A stretch of DNA of 64,000 nt, from assembly GCF_008728515.1 (NCBI RefSeq), contig NC_044984.1:99805181-99869180 (forward strand). The letters are read 5' to 3'. Within the stretch, counting starts at the first letter, position 1, and each line of letters opens with the position of its first letter. Shown piece by piece: positions 43,373 through 55,487 of the stretch. The position numbers and the translations under genes are program-made. Under the pieces are notes generated by a model. That model had not been told where the DNA came from. It made no database searches and saw nothing but the letters and a program-made list of their open reading frames with translations. Source of the DNA: Papio anubis. Its lineage: Eukaryota > Chordata > Mammalia > Primates > Cercopithecidae.

Positions 43373-45985
43373 TAAAAGGAGATTTAAAACCATATCCTTG
43401 TGATTCAAAATTTATGCTTTTATTCTGTAGTTAGTGGCAGTGGGCCCCCTTCTATCACAATGAGTTGACACTAGATTCATCAGATTTATAAAAATACAAT
43501 AGTGATATTGAAGAAACAATTAAGGGCCTGGCCTGAAAGACCATTCACCTAACGTCACCTCCGTTGAAATGAGTGGGAATTGTGAGTATCTTGGAGCCTG
43601 GCCTGGGAATGAGAACTCTCAAGTTGAGGCATGTAAGTATTGTTGCTAAGCCATTGTGTTTGCTCTTCCTTTTTGTAGGTGTCGAGACAGCCCCTCATGG
43701 CAACTATTTATTATTCAACTTGGCATTGGGGCCTGGGAGCTGGCAGACTCCGGGGCACGCTGGGATACTCATTATCGCAGCAGATAAAGGAGCTTGAAAT
43801 CACCAGCTGGCCTGGATTTCCTAGTGAGATTAGGAGAACAGATATTGCTGGGAGGGAAAAAGGGCCATGGGTAATGTCCTGGGAGAATAGCCGATTGTGG
43901 AAGGCCAGGAGGGCCCACTTTAAACAATCCTATTTCTCTGGAATATGTTTTTGGGGACATTTCATAAAGTAGAATCTCAAGGCTGAAATTAGGTAGTTAT
44001 ATGGAGGGCAATGCTGCTAGAAATGAGATCCTTTACTCTAGCCCACAGTCCCTGTCCCCTCCCCCACCAACTTTTTTTTTCTGGAAAAATAACCAGATGA
44101 TCTTTCTCTGTAGACATAAACAAACAGATACACCAGGTAGGCTTTCTTAAAACTCCCAGGTCAGTTGGGAATGGCCAGTGTTGGAGATAAGGAGTAGCTG
44201 GTTTTTCTTCCTGCTCAAGATTTCTCTTTCTGTTCCCAGGCACTTTTTAATCTGGCACAAGCAGCAGAGATCGGTGGATCTGTTGGCAAGGTCTTGGTTT
44301 AATAGCGTGGTTTTTGGGAGAGGGTTAAAAAGCCTTCAAGTTTCCCCAAAATTTGCTCTAGTGTCCTTAAAGAGATGCTTAGGGATGCCAGGGATGGTTG
44401 TTTGCTAACTGTTGTTGTAACAGAGGGAGCAGGGTTTGCCAAGGTTTGGGAACCCCTGCTCAAATAAGACACTTTAAATCAGTAATTCAACAATTACCAC
44501 ACACCTGGTATAGCCTAGGTCAGGTGCTCTGAATCACAGTAGATTCTGAGACACAGCTCCTGTATTCATAGAGCTACTGTGTAGTGGGTAGAGGGCACTA
44601 TCAAGGGATAATTAGATTAACTACTGTGGTTCTGTGGCTGAAATCTTTGAAGGAGGTAAAGTGTTGCATTTGCTGGAAGGCAGATCCAAATCAAACCAGG
44701 AGGCAGATCCAAATTTATCCAGGAAAAATTATGTTTTGAATGTAAAGAGCTTCCTTTAATGCATTTTCTAAACTCCATGCTGTTTGTTTCTTTGGGCTAA
44801 ATAAATCTAGGAATCGTTAAGCTTCTCATGTCTGCTTGGTATGTGGGTATGCCAAGAATGCAAGGCCCTGACCTTTCTTTAACTAGGCCCAATCTCAGAG
44901 TTATGTTTGCATTGAGCACCCTTGAGAGATGAACTCCCTCTACGATAAAGAGCAGGCCGGCTTACTGCTTGCTATGTAAGTGGGGGATTCCCTAAACTCA
45001 GGGTTCCTCAGCTTTGATGCAGACTCAATGTATGCGAAGCATCCATCTGGGCCTTAACATGTCACCATGGGTCTTGGGGGCCAGGGAGACTGACATGAAG
45101 TTGCTATTGCTCATGCTGCTTGCTGTGCTGTGAGTAATAACATCCTTTGTCTTTGACCCAAAGGTCTTGTGTCTTCTGCCCATATCTACGAAACAGTAGC
45201 AGTCTCATTTATCAGCTTGTAAAATCCTAGGTCCAATTGTGCCCCTTTCACCGTGAAAGGCTGAAAGACACTTTCTGTGCTATGCTTGGTTAAAAGGGAA
45301 GAAGAGGGCTCCATGGCAAGCTTGTTTGAACCTCAAAGTGTCACAATCACATAATAATACAGTTCTACCTGAGCTGGCATCATCAGAGTGCTAAGAGAGA
45401 TAATCTGAAATGAAATGAGATGGATTATTCTAGAACAGAAGTTTCTAAAGTGGTTTCATGTTGATAGCTGAACCCTTTTTTTCCCCCACGTAATTTGTAA
45501 GGAACTACAATATACACAAAGATCTCAGTAATAAAACTGCTGTTTTAACGATGCATTTTGGATTTGAAGGCTACTTAAATTTGTGTAATTTAATTGTATA
45601 TGAAAGAACATCCCTAATTCTGCTTTGGTGGGAGTTGATCTGTAAGGCAGTCCAGGCATTCTTGTGCTGGTTTAAATACAAGGTATTTGGCAGTGGAGGG
45701 CTCCTGGCAGGGAAGACAGCTAATTCTCCACCCACAAGCTTCATAGGGAGGACTTCATCTTTGTGTATTTACCACATTCTTCTGTCTGTCCTTCAGAGAC
45801 CTAATTTATCAGTACAGCAGAAGTGGCTTCTCAGGGCTGACTCACATTAACTGTGAACAGGAGACTGATGTACAAACCAGCATCATATTTAAGGGATGTA
45901 TTATACAAAGAGAACTAGAAGAGTTTTGGAACCAGAGAAATTACCTGGGGCACTGAGTTGTCATAGGTACTCAAGTTTGTGGTCT
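43373..45985. other. long single-copy stretch, nothing recognised
   Basis: 2.6 kb with no repeat named confidently. 44800-45190 has an LTR-like ending (a GTAATAACATCCTTTGTCTT block) that I could not assign. A 24-base near-tandem duplication lies at 44675-44721. An acceptor-like TTTGCTCTTCCTTTTTGTAG lies at 43659-43678 with an open frame to 43972, unrecognised. Confidence 0.4.
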
Positions 45986-45989
45986 AAGC

Positions 45990-46320
45990 AGGAGTTTGCA
46001 AACTGACCTGTGGGGCAAATATGGCCCACTACCTGTTTCTGTATGGCCCCTGAGCTAAGAATGGTTTATACAGTTTTCAGTGGCTGAAAAAAAACTAAAG
46101 AATGCTGTTTTATAGTATGTAAAAATCATAAGAAATTCAAATTTCAGTATCCATAAATAAAATTTTGTTAAAATAGAGCCATTCAAGTGAATAGACTCAT
46201 TCATTTACATCTTGCCTATGGCTGTTTTCATGCTGCAACAGCAGCATTGAGTAGTTGGGACAGAGATGGTAAGGCCTGTTAAGCCTAAGATACTCATCTC
46301 TGACCCTTTATAGAAAAAAG
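45990..46320 (-). mobile_element. hAT-Charlie transposon with internal insertion
   Basis: AGGAGTTTGCAAACTGACCT, CAAATATGGCCCACTACCTG, then about 80 non-matching bases, then AAATAAAATTTTGTTAAAAT, CTATGGCTGTTTTCATGCTG and AAGATACTCATCTCTGACCC. Same family as 19137-19363 in the opposite orientation. Confidence 0.8.
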
Positions 46321-46324
46321 TCTA

Positions 46325-46490
46325 GAGTTGTGATTCTTGAAATGCAATATGCATACAGATTTTCCAGAGAGCTTATAAAAAGGTAGATTCTGATTTGGTG
46401 GGTCTGGAGGAGGGGCCTGAAATTCCACATTTCTAACTAGCTCCCAGCTGATGCTACTGGTGTCTGAGTGGCAGGCGCAGAACCCCTTTT
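46325..46490 (+). mobile_element. MER5A-like hAT-Charlie element
   Basis: GTGATTCTTGAAATGCAATA, GATTCTGATTTGGTGGGTCT, AATTCCACATTTCTAACTAG and GATGCTACTGGTGTCTGAGT: diverged MER5A-like. Confidence 0.75.
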
Positions 46491-47479
46491 CCACTGGGTG
46501 GCACTTGGATGGCCATGCCAACTTTTTGCCCCTGTAGGGTAGGTTTTGATCTGATCATCCTCTGCTCTTTACGTGGTCTTTCCCCAGACTGGCTACAACA
46601 CACTAGCTTAAATTTCCACATGTTAAACTGTTTCAGTCTGCCTTCCTAAGGTCACATCCAATCTATCTGGATTAAAGAAGATTCTTGGCTTATTCCCATG
46701 TGTGGTTACCGCCTAGCACATCCACAGTGTCTGTACATTTCACTGGTTGAAGTCTCAGAGAAAAATCTGAAACCCATATTGTTTGGGGGAGCCTCATTGT
46801 TGACATCATGCCACAACCTACATTCCTAGACCCAATGGGCATGGCTAGATGTTGCATTGAGAAAGAAGACTCTTGGAATTCACAATCAGAAGGACATTTA
46901 CTTTCTTTCTGAATAATATCTCTCAACAATCCTTTAAAAACTTTTCAGGGCCTAGCACCCAGGACCTGACAGTAGATGAGATATTTAAGGAATGCATGAC
47001 TAAACATCTAATAAATTCCCAGCATTCAGCATTATTCAACCTTCCTAGGGCTTCAGCCAGAAGAACCAACTTGCCAGTTCCCAAACTGGCCATAGGCTTT
47101 CGTATTTCTGTGTTTCCTCAATGAGTTTTCCTTTTATGGGAAGGCCCTTTCCTACCTTCTCTCCCTGGCAGATGACTTCTCCAAAAGGTAATTTGTTCAA
47201 ATGGTGCCTTTTGCCAGAAGCTATTCCCACCTGTCCCAGGTGATGTTGTTAGCACTCCCCTGTGTTTCTGTTGCTTTCCATGCGTCCCAGATTAGGACCA
47301 GTCACCCATATGACATCTTTGTTCAAATTAGGGAAAGTCACCCCTCCTACTTAGCTGACACAGTTCTACACCAAGGGCTTGGAGAGAGGGGTGTGTGAGA
47401 GTTGTTGGGGAGAAAGAAGATGGAAAGAGAAAAATGTCGAATAATAACCTAAAACGATATAGGCCTTCAAGTTTAGAAA
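46491..47479. other. single-copy stretch, nothing recognised
   Basis: No repeat recognised. The 83-codon plus frame at 46873-47124 has no known domain. Confidence 0.45.
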
Positions 47480-47700
47480 ACACTTTAGCATGTATTAGTG
47501 CATTAGATCCTGTATGCATGGATGTGAACATAGTAGTCCTGTTATATGTCAGGTATATCAGACAGGTTTTCGTTATTTTGCAGGTGGGAAACTGAGACTC
47601 AGAGAGGTTGTTTGACTAACTTATGGTCACACAGCTCACAGATCTTAGAGCTGAGTTATCAATCCAGCTCTCTTCCCTGATCCCGGTTTGTGACATGCAT
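47480..47700 (-). mobile_element. MIR SINE
   Basis: AAACACTTTAGCATGTATTA, GGGAAACTGAGACTCAGAGA, TTATGGTCACACAGCTCACA and AGCTGAGTTATCAATCCAGC, minus orientation. Confidence 0.8.
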
Positions 47701-48268
47701 AGTTTGGCTTTCAGAGGAGAGTGTCATTCCCCTTTAAGGGATGATTGAGAGAGCTGCCCCAGGAGAGAGGAGGAACTTCCATGTGGTTGTTGTATTAGCT
47801 CAGCTCTGAATGGTTTCTTCTGTTTAATAAACCTTGTTAATTTTACTACTGCTTGTTCTTGGCTCCACCACACAGCAGTGGTTTAGGCAGTATGTTCAAA
47901 AAATGTGCTAATTACAGGCTGTAATTTTCTTCCATCCTAAAATAAATACTTAGCATTTTAGTGCTTGGAGAGGGAAATAGTTTAGTAGAGCTACAGGAGT
48001 CACAAAGCTTGGAGGCTGTTGGGAGGGGCTGGAGAACATGGAAGCAGAATGTGCAAGGATAGAAAAAAATAGAAGTTTTCAGAAGGCTCTAGTATCTGGA
48101 GTCTATTTAGTGGGAGTGGTATGTATGTGTGTGTGTGCAAGTTTGGGGGATACTTAGGGGATGCTGTGCAGAGAGAGGCAGAGGGAAGGGGGTGCTTGCT
48201 ACCTGCTCTCCAGACTCCTTCCTCCTCTTCCGTGGTGCAGTTCTGTCATTCAAGAGTTTTTTTTTTTA
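47701..48268. other. single-copy stretch, nothing recognised
   Basis: A short TG run lies near 48127-48138. No repeat or exon recognised. Confidence 0.45.
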
Positions 48269-48366
48269 GCTGAGCATGGTAGCTTATGCCCGTAACCCCA
48301 ACACTTTGGGAAGCTGAAGTGGGAAGATTGCTTGAGCTTGGAAGTTCAAGACCAGCCTGAGAAACA
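48269..48366 (+). mobile_element. Alu left-monomer fragment
   Basis: GCTGAGCATGGTAGCTTATG to ACCAGCCTGAGAAAC. Only the first 100 bases of an AluJ/FLAM-like unit, with no tail and no right monomer. A T run sits directly upstream. Confidence 0.85.
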
Positions 48367-48599
48367 CCAGGCTTTCAGCAAATGCCCCTTGAGTGTGTGA
48401 AGTACTGTACTGAGCAACATAGAATTGGACACTGTTGACCATATCATTCCTTAGTTGATGAGATCTGGGCCCTCATAAGCCTACATGTTTGGATAGTGCC
48501 TCCTGGTTTACAGAGAGCTTCCTTGAACATGATCTCTGCTCAGCATCACAGTAACCCTCTGAGATGGAAGGGGGTAGGGAAAGAACGAGAAGGAACTAA

Positions 48600-49045
48600 C
48601 AGTAACAGTTCCTGAATGAGGGATTCAGGAATGAGGGATTATTTCTAGCTGCAGGAGGGACCCACAGAGGCCTCCTGAGAAAGTGGCATTGAGATGGCCT
48701 TTTCAGGAAGCGTGAAAGAGCAGAGAACAGTGTTCCAGGTGGAGGACACATCATAGGTAAAGTCACAGAGATGTAAAAGCACAGGTGTGTCTATGGGACT
48801 AGGGGAGGTGATCAGTGGGGCTGGAGTATAGGCTTCCTACAGGAGAGTGTGGGAGGCCAAGCTGAAAACAACCACAGGGCTCAGAGAGCAGCATCATTTC
48901 ATTAGGATCATCATCTTCACTCCCCTCTTTCAAAACATACTTCCAGACCACTTGCTATATGCCAGGCAGTTGGCTAGGTATTGGAGACACAAAAATATCA
49001 CGTACAGTTCCTGCCTTGAGGGCATTTACAACCCACCAAGGAGAA
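48600..49045 (-). mobile_element. L2-like fragments
   Basis: 48630-48840 (GGCATTGAGATGGCCTTTTC, GAACAGTGTTCCAGGTGGAG) and 48900-49040 (TATGCCAGGCAGTTGGCTAG, TTCCTGCCTTGAGGGCATTT) both look like minus-strand L2. Their order is reversed for a single copy, so two elements are likelier. Confidence 0.55.
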
Positions 49046-49333
49046 CTGCCACACACACTCCAACCTTAAACGAAATGCATAGAAGTTATTTGGAAAGTTT
49101 GCACTTCCATTTAATGTGTGCATGTTCAGAACAATGGAGGCCTGCAAGAGTTCCCTTTTCACATGTACTTGGAGCTTTCCCTTGAAGGGCCCTCTAATTA
49201 ATTCTTTGGGGAGGCAGTGCAGCACAGTGGTTGCAACCACAGTCTCTGGAGTCTGAAGGCCTGGGTTGAAATATGGGCTGCAGCACTGATGACCTATAAC
49301 CCCCTGGTGGAGTCTTTAGTTCTCTATCCTTGG

Positions 49334-49694
49334 TGATATGGTTTGGCTGTGTCCCCACCCAAATCTCATCTTGAGTTATAGTTCCCAGAATTTCCTCATG
49401 TTGTGGAGGGACCCAGTGGGAGATAATTGAATCATAGGGACAGTTTCTCCCATACTGTTCTCGTGGTAGTGAATAAGTCTTATGACATCTGATGGTTTTA
49501 TAAGGAGAAACCCCTCTCACTTGGCTCTCTCTCTTTGCCTGCTGCCATCTGTGTAAGACGTGACTTGCTCCTCCTTGCCTTCTGCCATGATTGTGAGGCC
49601 TCCCCAGCCATGTGGAACTGTAAGTCCATTAAACCTATTTTTCTTCCCAGTCTCGGGTATGTCTATATCAGCAGTGTGAAAACAGACTAATACA
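49334..49694 (+). mobile_element. solo MST/THE1 LTR with CTTGG duplication
   Basis: TGATATGGTTTGGCTGTGTC to ACAGACTAATACA, 361 bp. A perfect 5-bp duplication CTTGG lies at 49329-49333 and 49695-49699. Same LTR class as 20276-20637. The 108-codon minus frame across it is a shadow. Confidence 0.95.
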
Positions 49695-49699
49695 CTTGG

Positions 49700-50627
49700 T
49701 TACCTTGTCTATAAAATAATGATCCAAAGAGAACCTGGATGATTGAGTTGTCATATCAGCTGAGACAATGCAGAGAAATAGTACCATGCATGATACCCAA
49801 TTAACCCAATAAATGCAAATAAGTAAGGACGATGCTGCTGGCTGTGGCTTACATACTGTGGCTGAGCCGAAGTAGAGTCTCTGAGCAAGGAGGGCACCAT
49901 GGAACATGTTCTTCTGGGAGTCCCTCTCAGAAAGCAAAGCTGGGTGAGTGTGCAAGGTCGTTGTGGTGCTGCCAAGTCACTGTGGAGCCTGGGTAGCATA
50001 TCTTGGCTTAAAGGAGTAGGGATTTCTTAATAAGTCAGGTGTTTCTTGTAGACATTTCCCACCCCCAACAGTGCTGGAATGTGCAGAGGATGTTTTGAAT
50101 GTGTCACCACTGATGGTTACATGCCGTCCTGTTGCAGTGCGTTTCCAGGAGCTAAACCAAGGCCAGGGTCAGGGAGCCCAGCTTTGTGGCAGTGGATGAT
50201 ACATTCCTCTGAAATACGCCGACTCCTTGAGAGCTTCCTTCAATTATATTGCCCCGCGTGAGTTTGCACACCCTCACACACAATTGGCTTTCCTCTCTTA
50301 GGAGTTTGGGATATTTCAGGGCTTGCTAGTCAGCTGTGTTTATTAGATAGCCTTTGTTTTCTCCTTCTAAGACAGGAAGCTCATTAGAAACAAGCACAAA
50401 CTATCAGCTTTCATCCCAGAGTTGAAAATGTCCCCTGAGAATTGGGGATATTTTTCAAGGCAGTCATGTTCAGAGGCACAGCCCAACTCAGGGTAGCTAA
50501 GCTGACAAGTAGGCTGTAGGTAATCCACATTCCAAGGATTTTGAGGTTCCTATGAGATGAATGCTATCCCTTTGTGATTTCACCTCACAGCTAGAAATAT
50601 GGGGAAAAGCTGGGGCAAACTATGATA
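49700..50627. other. single-copy stretch, nothing recognised
   Basis: Frames of 60-95 codons here have no recognised product. Confidence 0.45.
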
Positions 50628-51140
50628 CAGCAGGTAGTGACAATGGCCCTGAAGCCAGATGACATGGGCTCATGTTCTGGCTTAGCCATTTACTAATTAT
50701 GTGACCTTGGGCAAGTCACTGACCCTCAAATTCCTCATCCTTAAATTGGGGTAGGCCGGGAGGGTGACTCATCTGTAATCTCAGCACTTTGGGAGCCTAA
50801 GGTGGGTGAATTGCTTGAGCACAGCAGTTAGAGACCAGCCTGGGCAACATAATGAGACCCCGTGTCTACAAAAATTTTTTTAAAAATCAGATGGGTGTGT
50901 GATGGTGTGCACCTGTGCTCCCAGCTACTTAGGGGACTGAATCTGGAGGATTGCTTGAACCTGGGAGTTTGAGACTGCTATGAACTATGATTGAGCCACT
51001 ATACTCCAGCCTGGGTGACAGAGTGAGACCCTGTCTGAAAAAAAAAACAAGGGTAGTACTTCATAGGATTATTCATAGGATTATTCTTCATAGGATTATT
51101 GTGAGCTTTACATGAAGGCCTTATGTGATTGTTAGTTACA
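50628..51140 (+). mobile_element. MIR SINE split by an AluJ
   Basis: Left piece: GACATGGGCTCATGTTCTGG, TGTGACCTTGGGCAAGTCAC and TTCCTCATCCTTAAATTGGG. After the Alu: GTACTTCATAGGATTATT..., GTGAGCTTTACATGAAGGCC. The right piece holds CATAGGATTATT three times (51062-51103). Confidence 0.85.
50754..51050 (+). mobile_element. AluJ inside MIR
   Basis: Plus-strand AluJ from GGCCGGGAGGGTGACTCATC to CTGTCTGAAAAAAAAAACAA. Very diverged; no clear target duplication (GGGGTA / AGGGTA). Confidence 0.93.
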
Positions 51141-51159
51141 TTATTTATAGTAGCTTTCA

Positions 51160-51384
51160 TTTATTCGTTCATTCCTTTACTCAGCTGATACTGATTTGGT
51201 ACTTTCCATGTGCCAGGTGTTGTGTTTGGTGTAGGAACTATGTAATAAAATGAGCTCTTGTCCCTGCTCTTGAGGAGGTCACCACTCACTGGGAGAGACA
51301 ACACGTACACAGGTTTTATGAAGCAGTGTGAATAATGCATGCAACAGGCTTAGGGAGCACAGTGGAGGGACACTTAGCTCTAGT
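51160..51384 (-). mobile_element. L2 LINE 3' fragment
   Basis: TTCATTTATTCGTTCATTCC, TTTCCATGTGCCAGGTGTTG, TCCCTGCTCTTGAGGAGGTC and a final CAGGCTTAGGGAGCACAGTG, minus orientation. Confidence 0.78.
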
Positions 51385-51985
51385 TGATGATGGTTGTGGT
51401 AGTGATAGCCCAAGTGTATCACGATGGAAGTAATAATGATGGTGATGAAGTGGATGTTGGTCATGCTGGTAATGGTTTGCTTGTAAGGATGGTAGTGATG
51501 ATGAGGACTATGAGATGGTAGTGATGGTTGTGGTAGCAACGATTCCAGCGGGATGTCATAATGATGACGGAGACAGTTAGATTGGTGATAGTGGTGACCA
51601 TGATGGTGGTGGTAGTGGTGATGGTTTACCATGAGGATGGTAGTGAAGATGGCATTGCTGCTGATAGTGGTGATGGTGACCATACAATGGTAATCAAGAT
51701 GTCAGTAACAGGATGGTAGTCAAGATGGTAGTAATAATACAGTGGTGTTGGTGATGGTGAGGGTGGCAATGGTGGTATTAATGTTTTGAGAAAGGCTGGC
51801 ACTAGAGATGGTACAGATGATGGTGACAGTGTGATGGTGGTAGTGGTAGCAATGACTGTGATAGGATGGCAGTAATGGTGTAGTGGCAGTAATCATGGTG
51901 AGAGCAGGTAGAGGTGGCAGTGATTTGCCCTGAGGATGCTAGTAAAGATGGTAGTGATGACCATGTGGAGGTGGTGGTGGTGGCA
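51385..51985. repeat. degenerate GTG/GAT trinucleotide array (1)
   Basis: About 600 bases of GGTGATGG, GTAGTGATG and ATGGTGGTGG words; C is rare on the plus strand. Decayed relative to the second array at 61575. The 134-codon His-rich minus frame (51279-51683) is produced by the repeat. Confidence 0.93.
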
Positions 51986-52009
51986 CAATGTGAGAAGACA
52001 GCTGTTCTC

Positions 52010-54385
52010 TTCCTACCCTTCCCAGGATTATTATTAAGAAAATCCCAAACATGATATTATTTCATCTGTAAATGTAAACTATATCTTTAAATTTACATGT
52101 TCTAAACTTGTTGCTAGTGTGTAGATATGAAAATGGTTTTTGAAAATTGATATAAGATCTAGTAACTTTGCAAATCTCTCATCATTTATACTGATTTGTC
52201 TGCAGATTCAGTGGGGTCTTCTACACAGAAAATCATATCATCAGCTAATAGTGTTTTGTTTCTTTCTTTTTAATACTTAGGTCTTTATTTATTTTTTTCT
52301 GGAGGATTATACAATGTCTTCCAGTTTAGTGTGAAAAAGAGATAGTGAGAATCAGATCTGTTTTTTTCCTGATTTTAATTTTAATAATTCTAACATTTTA
52401 CAAATATTAAATATTAAAATAATACTTATTACAGGTTTAATAGGTATCCTATTTGAGGTTATGAAACTTTGTTCTGTTGTTAACCTGGTTTGCTAAGAGA
52501 TTTTTTTGATTGTTGTTTATGAATATTTGCTGAATTTTATCAAAGGCTTTTTCTGTTTGTACTGAAAAGATTATATGGTGCTTTGGGCACTTCCCACGTA
52601 TGACTTCAGAGTTGCGTAGCCTTAATTATTTTCTTATTTCAGCCACTGACACAGTGACCAATTTTGTGTGAGCACTGATCAGTTTCACGCAGGTGCACCC
52701 TGACAGCAATTAACCCTTGGGTCTCACTGCATGCCTCTTCCTGTCTCTGTTGATGCCACAGTGGGAAACAATATGAGAACCATTGGGCACTCACCAGAAT
52801 TTATTCATTGAGAAAAAGGATCTGTCATTCTTCTATAGGGACAGTGCTGAAATGCATTTTACATGGCCATTCGTGCAGTCCCATGGGCTTGTGTAACTTA
52901 TGCAGCAGCGGCTTGATAATTTGTCTTGGTGTTAGTTTTCTCTCCTTTCTGACTCTCCTTTCTTCTTACCCCTCACTCCTGCTCTTTGGCTCTCATGCCT
53001 CAGAAAAGTACTCACGCTTTATCCTTTGTTTCTGGGGAACTCAGAATATAATTTTTGTCTCTTTTAGTCTATTTATGTGTTGAATTACATTTATGAAGTT
53101 TCTGGTGTTAAATTACCCATGTGTTTTCTTGGATAGGTCAGCCTGGTCACCAAGTTATACTTAAAAAAATTTTTTTATTGTATTATTTGGTTTGGAAATT
53201 TCACATCTGTGTTCATGAGTAAGACTGATGTGTAATTTTTCCTTTTAAACCTTCTTTGTCTGCTTGTGGTGTCAGTATTATGTTAGCCTCATAAAATAAG
53301 TTCTAGAATGTTCTTTCTTTTCAATTCCCTGGAAAAGATATTTGAATTTGAATATTTGAATGGTTTGTTCCTTGAAAGTTTGTGAAATGTATTCTATGAA
53401 ATAGTTTGGGCTGGGTATTTTTCAGAGGGATTTATATTGCTGATTAAATTCCCTCAGCAGTTATAAAATTATACACGGTTTCTATTTCTCCTTGAGTCAG
53501 TTTTGATTATTCAGCTTTCCTAGGAATTTATATACTTTAATCTATATTGTTAAATTTATTAACATTAAATTTAAATGTATTAATATGAAATATTCACTTA
53601 TTTTCAGTCTGTATTATAGTTATATTCCTCTTTCATTCCTACTGTTTCTTACTTATATGTTTGTTTGTTTTTGATCAGCTTCACTACTGGTTTTATCAGT
53701 GTCTTTAGTCTTCTCAGAGAACAAACTTCCAGCTTTGTTGACCTTTTTTCTTGTTTTTGTTTTATATTATGTTGGTATTATTTTTCTATTATTTTAATAA
53801 CTTTTTTAGTTGGTTGCTCAGCTCATTAATTTTAAGCCTTCTTTCTTTCCTAATACAAACATTTCAGGATATAAACCTGTTTTCACCATACCCTGTAAGT
53901 ATTAATACATAGTATTATTGTTAGAATTGAGTTCTAGGTACTTTTAAATCTCCATTTTGGTGTCTCTTTTCCCCATGAGTGATTTATAAGTATATTTTTA
54001 TAATTCCTAGTGTGTTTACATTTTTTATTGGTATCTAACTTAATTGCATTGTAATTAAAAATATCTGCTATAGGATACTCATTTTTAAAAATTCATTGAG
54101 ACTTTAAGTACTGCATGGCAATGTAAAAGTAAATGTTTTATGTTTTATGTGTGTTTGAGACACACATCTTCTCATTATTGGAAGCAGGATACTAAATATA
54201 TCCTTAAATCAAACTTGTCAATGGATTGTTAGGATTTTCTGCATTTTTTGTTTTTTTCATTTACTTGATCAATCAATCATTGAGATGACGGTTTTGCTGA
54301 TTTTCTCCCCATAGTTCTATCAATTTTTGATCTAAATAATTTGAGATTATTTTAGTAAATATGTGCAGGCTTAGTATTGTTATAC
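52010..54385 (-). mobile_element. L1M LINE ORF2 remnant, split by an LTR-like insertion
   Basis: Minus-strand L1 ORF2 in order. 52231-52248 read backwards encodes LADDMI, a decayed form of the reverse transcriptase (F/Y)ADD catalytic motif. 52520-52578 and 53048-53150 join across an insertion. 53270-54200 continues into the more 5' part of ORF2. About 1.9 kb of L1 sequence with many stops; no intact frame. Confidence 0.85.
52579..53047. mobile_element. LTR-like or DNA-transposon insertion in L1M, unassigned
   Basis: About 470 bases that break the L1 between GATTATATGG and TATAATTTTTGTC. Contents include CACGCAGGTGCACCCTGACA, GGGTCTCACTGCATGCCTCT, GGGACAGTGCTGAAATGCAT and a final TTTGTTTCTGGGGAACTCAG. 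Looks like a known interspersed repeat, but I cannot name it. The 91-codon frame inside is not recognised. Confidence 0.55.
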
Positions 54386-55477
54386 TAAAAGGGTTAAACT
54401 TTGTAGCAGTCTGCACTTCTCTATCATTGTACTTACACAGTATATGGTAATTACCTAATTATAAGTTCACATCTCCCACAGACTATAATTTCTGGGAGTT
54501 CATGCAACAAATCTGAATTGTTCAGTTAGCACAGTGCTCAATTAATAATTGTTAAATAAATGGATGCATGAATGAATTGGCCTCCACCTTTCTGATATGG
54601 CAAATGATTAACACTGGATTATATATAACAGAATCTCTTGTTTTGTGCCAAGTCCTGAATATACGTGGGAGTGTCAGATTTTTAATGCATATGAAGCTAG
54701 ATCTCAAACATCCATATCTTGGTGTAGAAGCCCTCTTCATTTTACAAAGATCTCATCTGCTGAGGCATTTCTTGTTACAGAATTTTGATGGTGACTGTGT
54801 TTCCACTTGGTTGACAATCTTTCTTCCTATTCGTCTTTTTTCTTTTTGAGATTTCCATTTAGAGAAAACAGAAAGTCAGCAGATTCTTTCTCTCCCTTGA
54901 GTTAATATCAAAGCGCTGATGAAGGAAAAGAGGGAGCATGAATCTCTAAAGGACAATGGAAAAGTCCTCTTTCCATATTTTGTCTGGAGGATCTGAGATT
55001 AGATTGGGAGCTTCTGTAGCCTTGGTATGAAAGATACAAAGGACTTTAGCTCTAAAAGTATTTATAGCCATTTTTGTCACCAACAGGATTGAACAAATGA
55101 GAGCTCCTTCCTCCCTTGGTCCCAGGTGTAGATTTGGGGAAGCGGGCAGCTATTTCAAATCTATTACCAAAACACTTTGAGTGAGTACCTCTCTGCCCCA
55201 GGTTTTATGCTAAACACCATGGTTGCAAAGAGGCATGAGACTCTTGAGGGAACTGCAGCTCTTTGGGTCGGGGAAAGGGTAACAGGTCTTGCACAGTTAC
55301 TAGCAAGTTCAGTGACCTCACAAACCTGCCCTGTGAGTGGCATCTTAAATACTCTGGGCTACAAGAGCCTGAGCAGGCTCAACAACAATTTTTGTGTGCA
55401 TGTGGCATGAACCATTACAAATGACTTTATATTCATTATATTTTTGTTCTTCACAACACCTCCTAGGAGCTGATTTT
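54386..55477. other. single-copy stretch, nothing recognised
   Basis: AT-rich on the left, more balanced from 55090. Frames of 62-93 codons unrecognised. Confidence 0.45.
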
Positions 55478-55487
55478 TGTAAATTTT

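Noticed and set aside
43659..43972. Acceptor-like tract followed by an open frame
   Set aside because: The nearest donor-like site upstream (GTAAGT at 43631) would give an intron of under 50 bases; no known product.
51279..51683. 134-codon His-rich minus frame
   Set aside because: Reverse strand of the first GTG/GAT array (ATG/CAC/CAT words).
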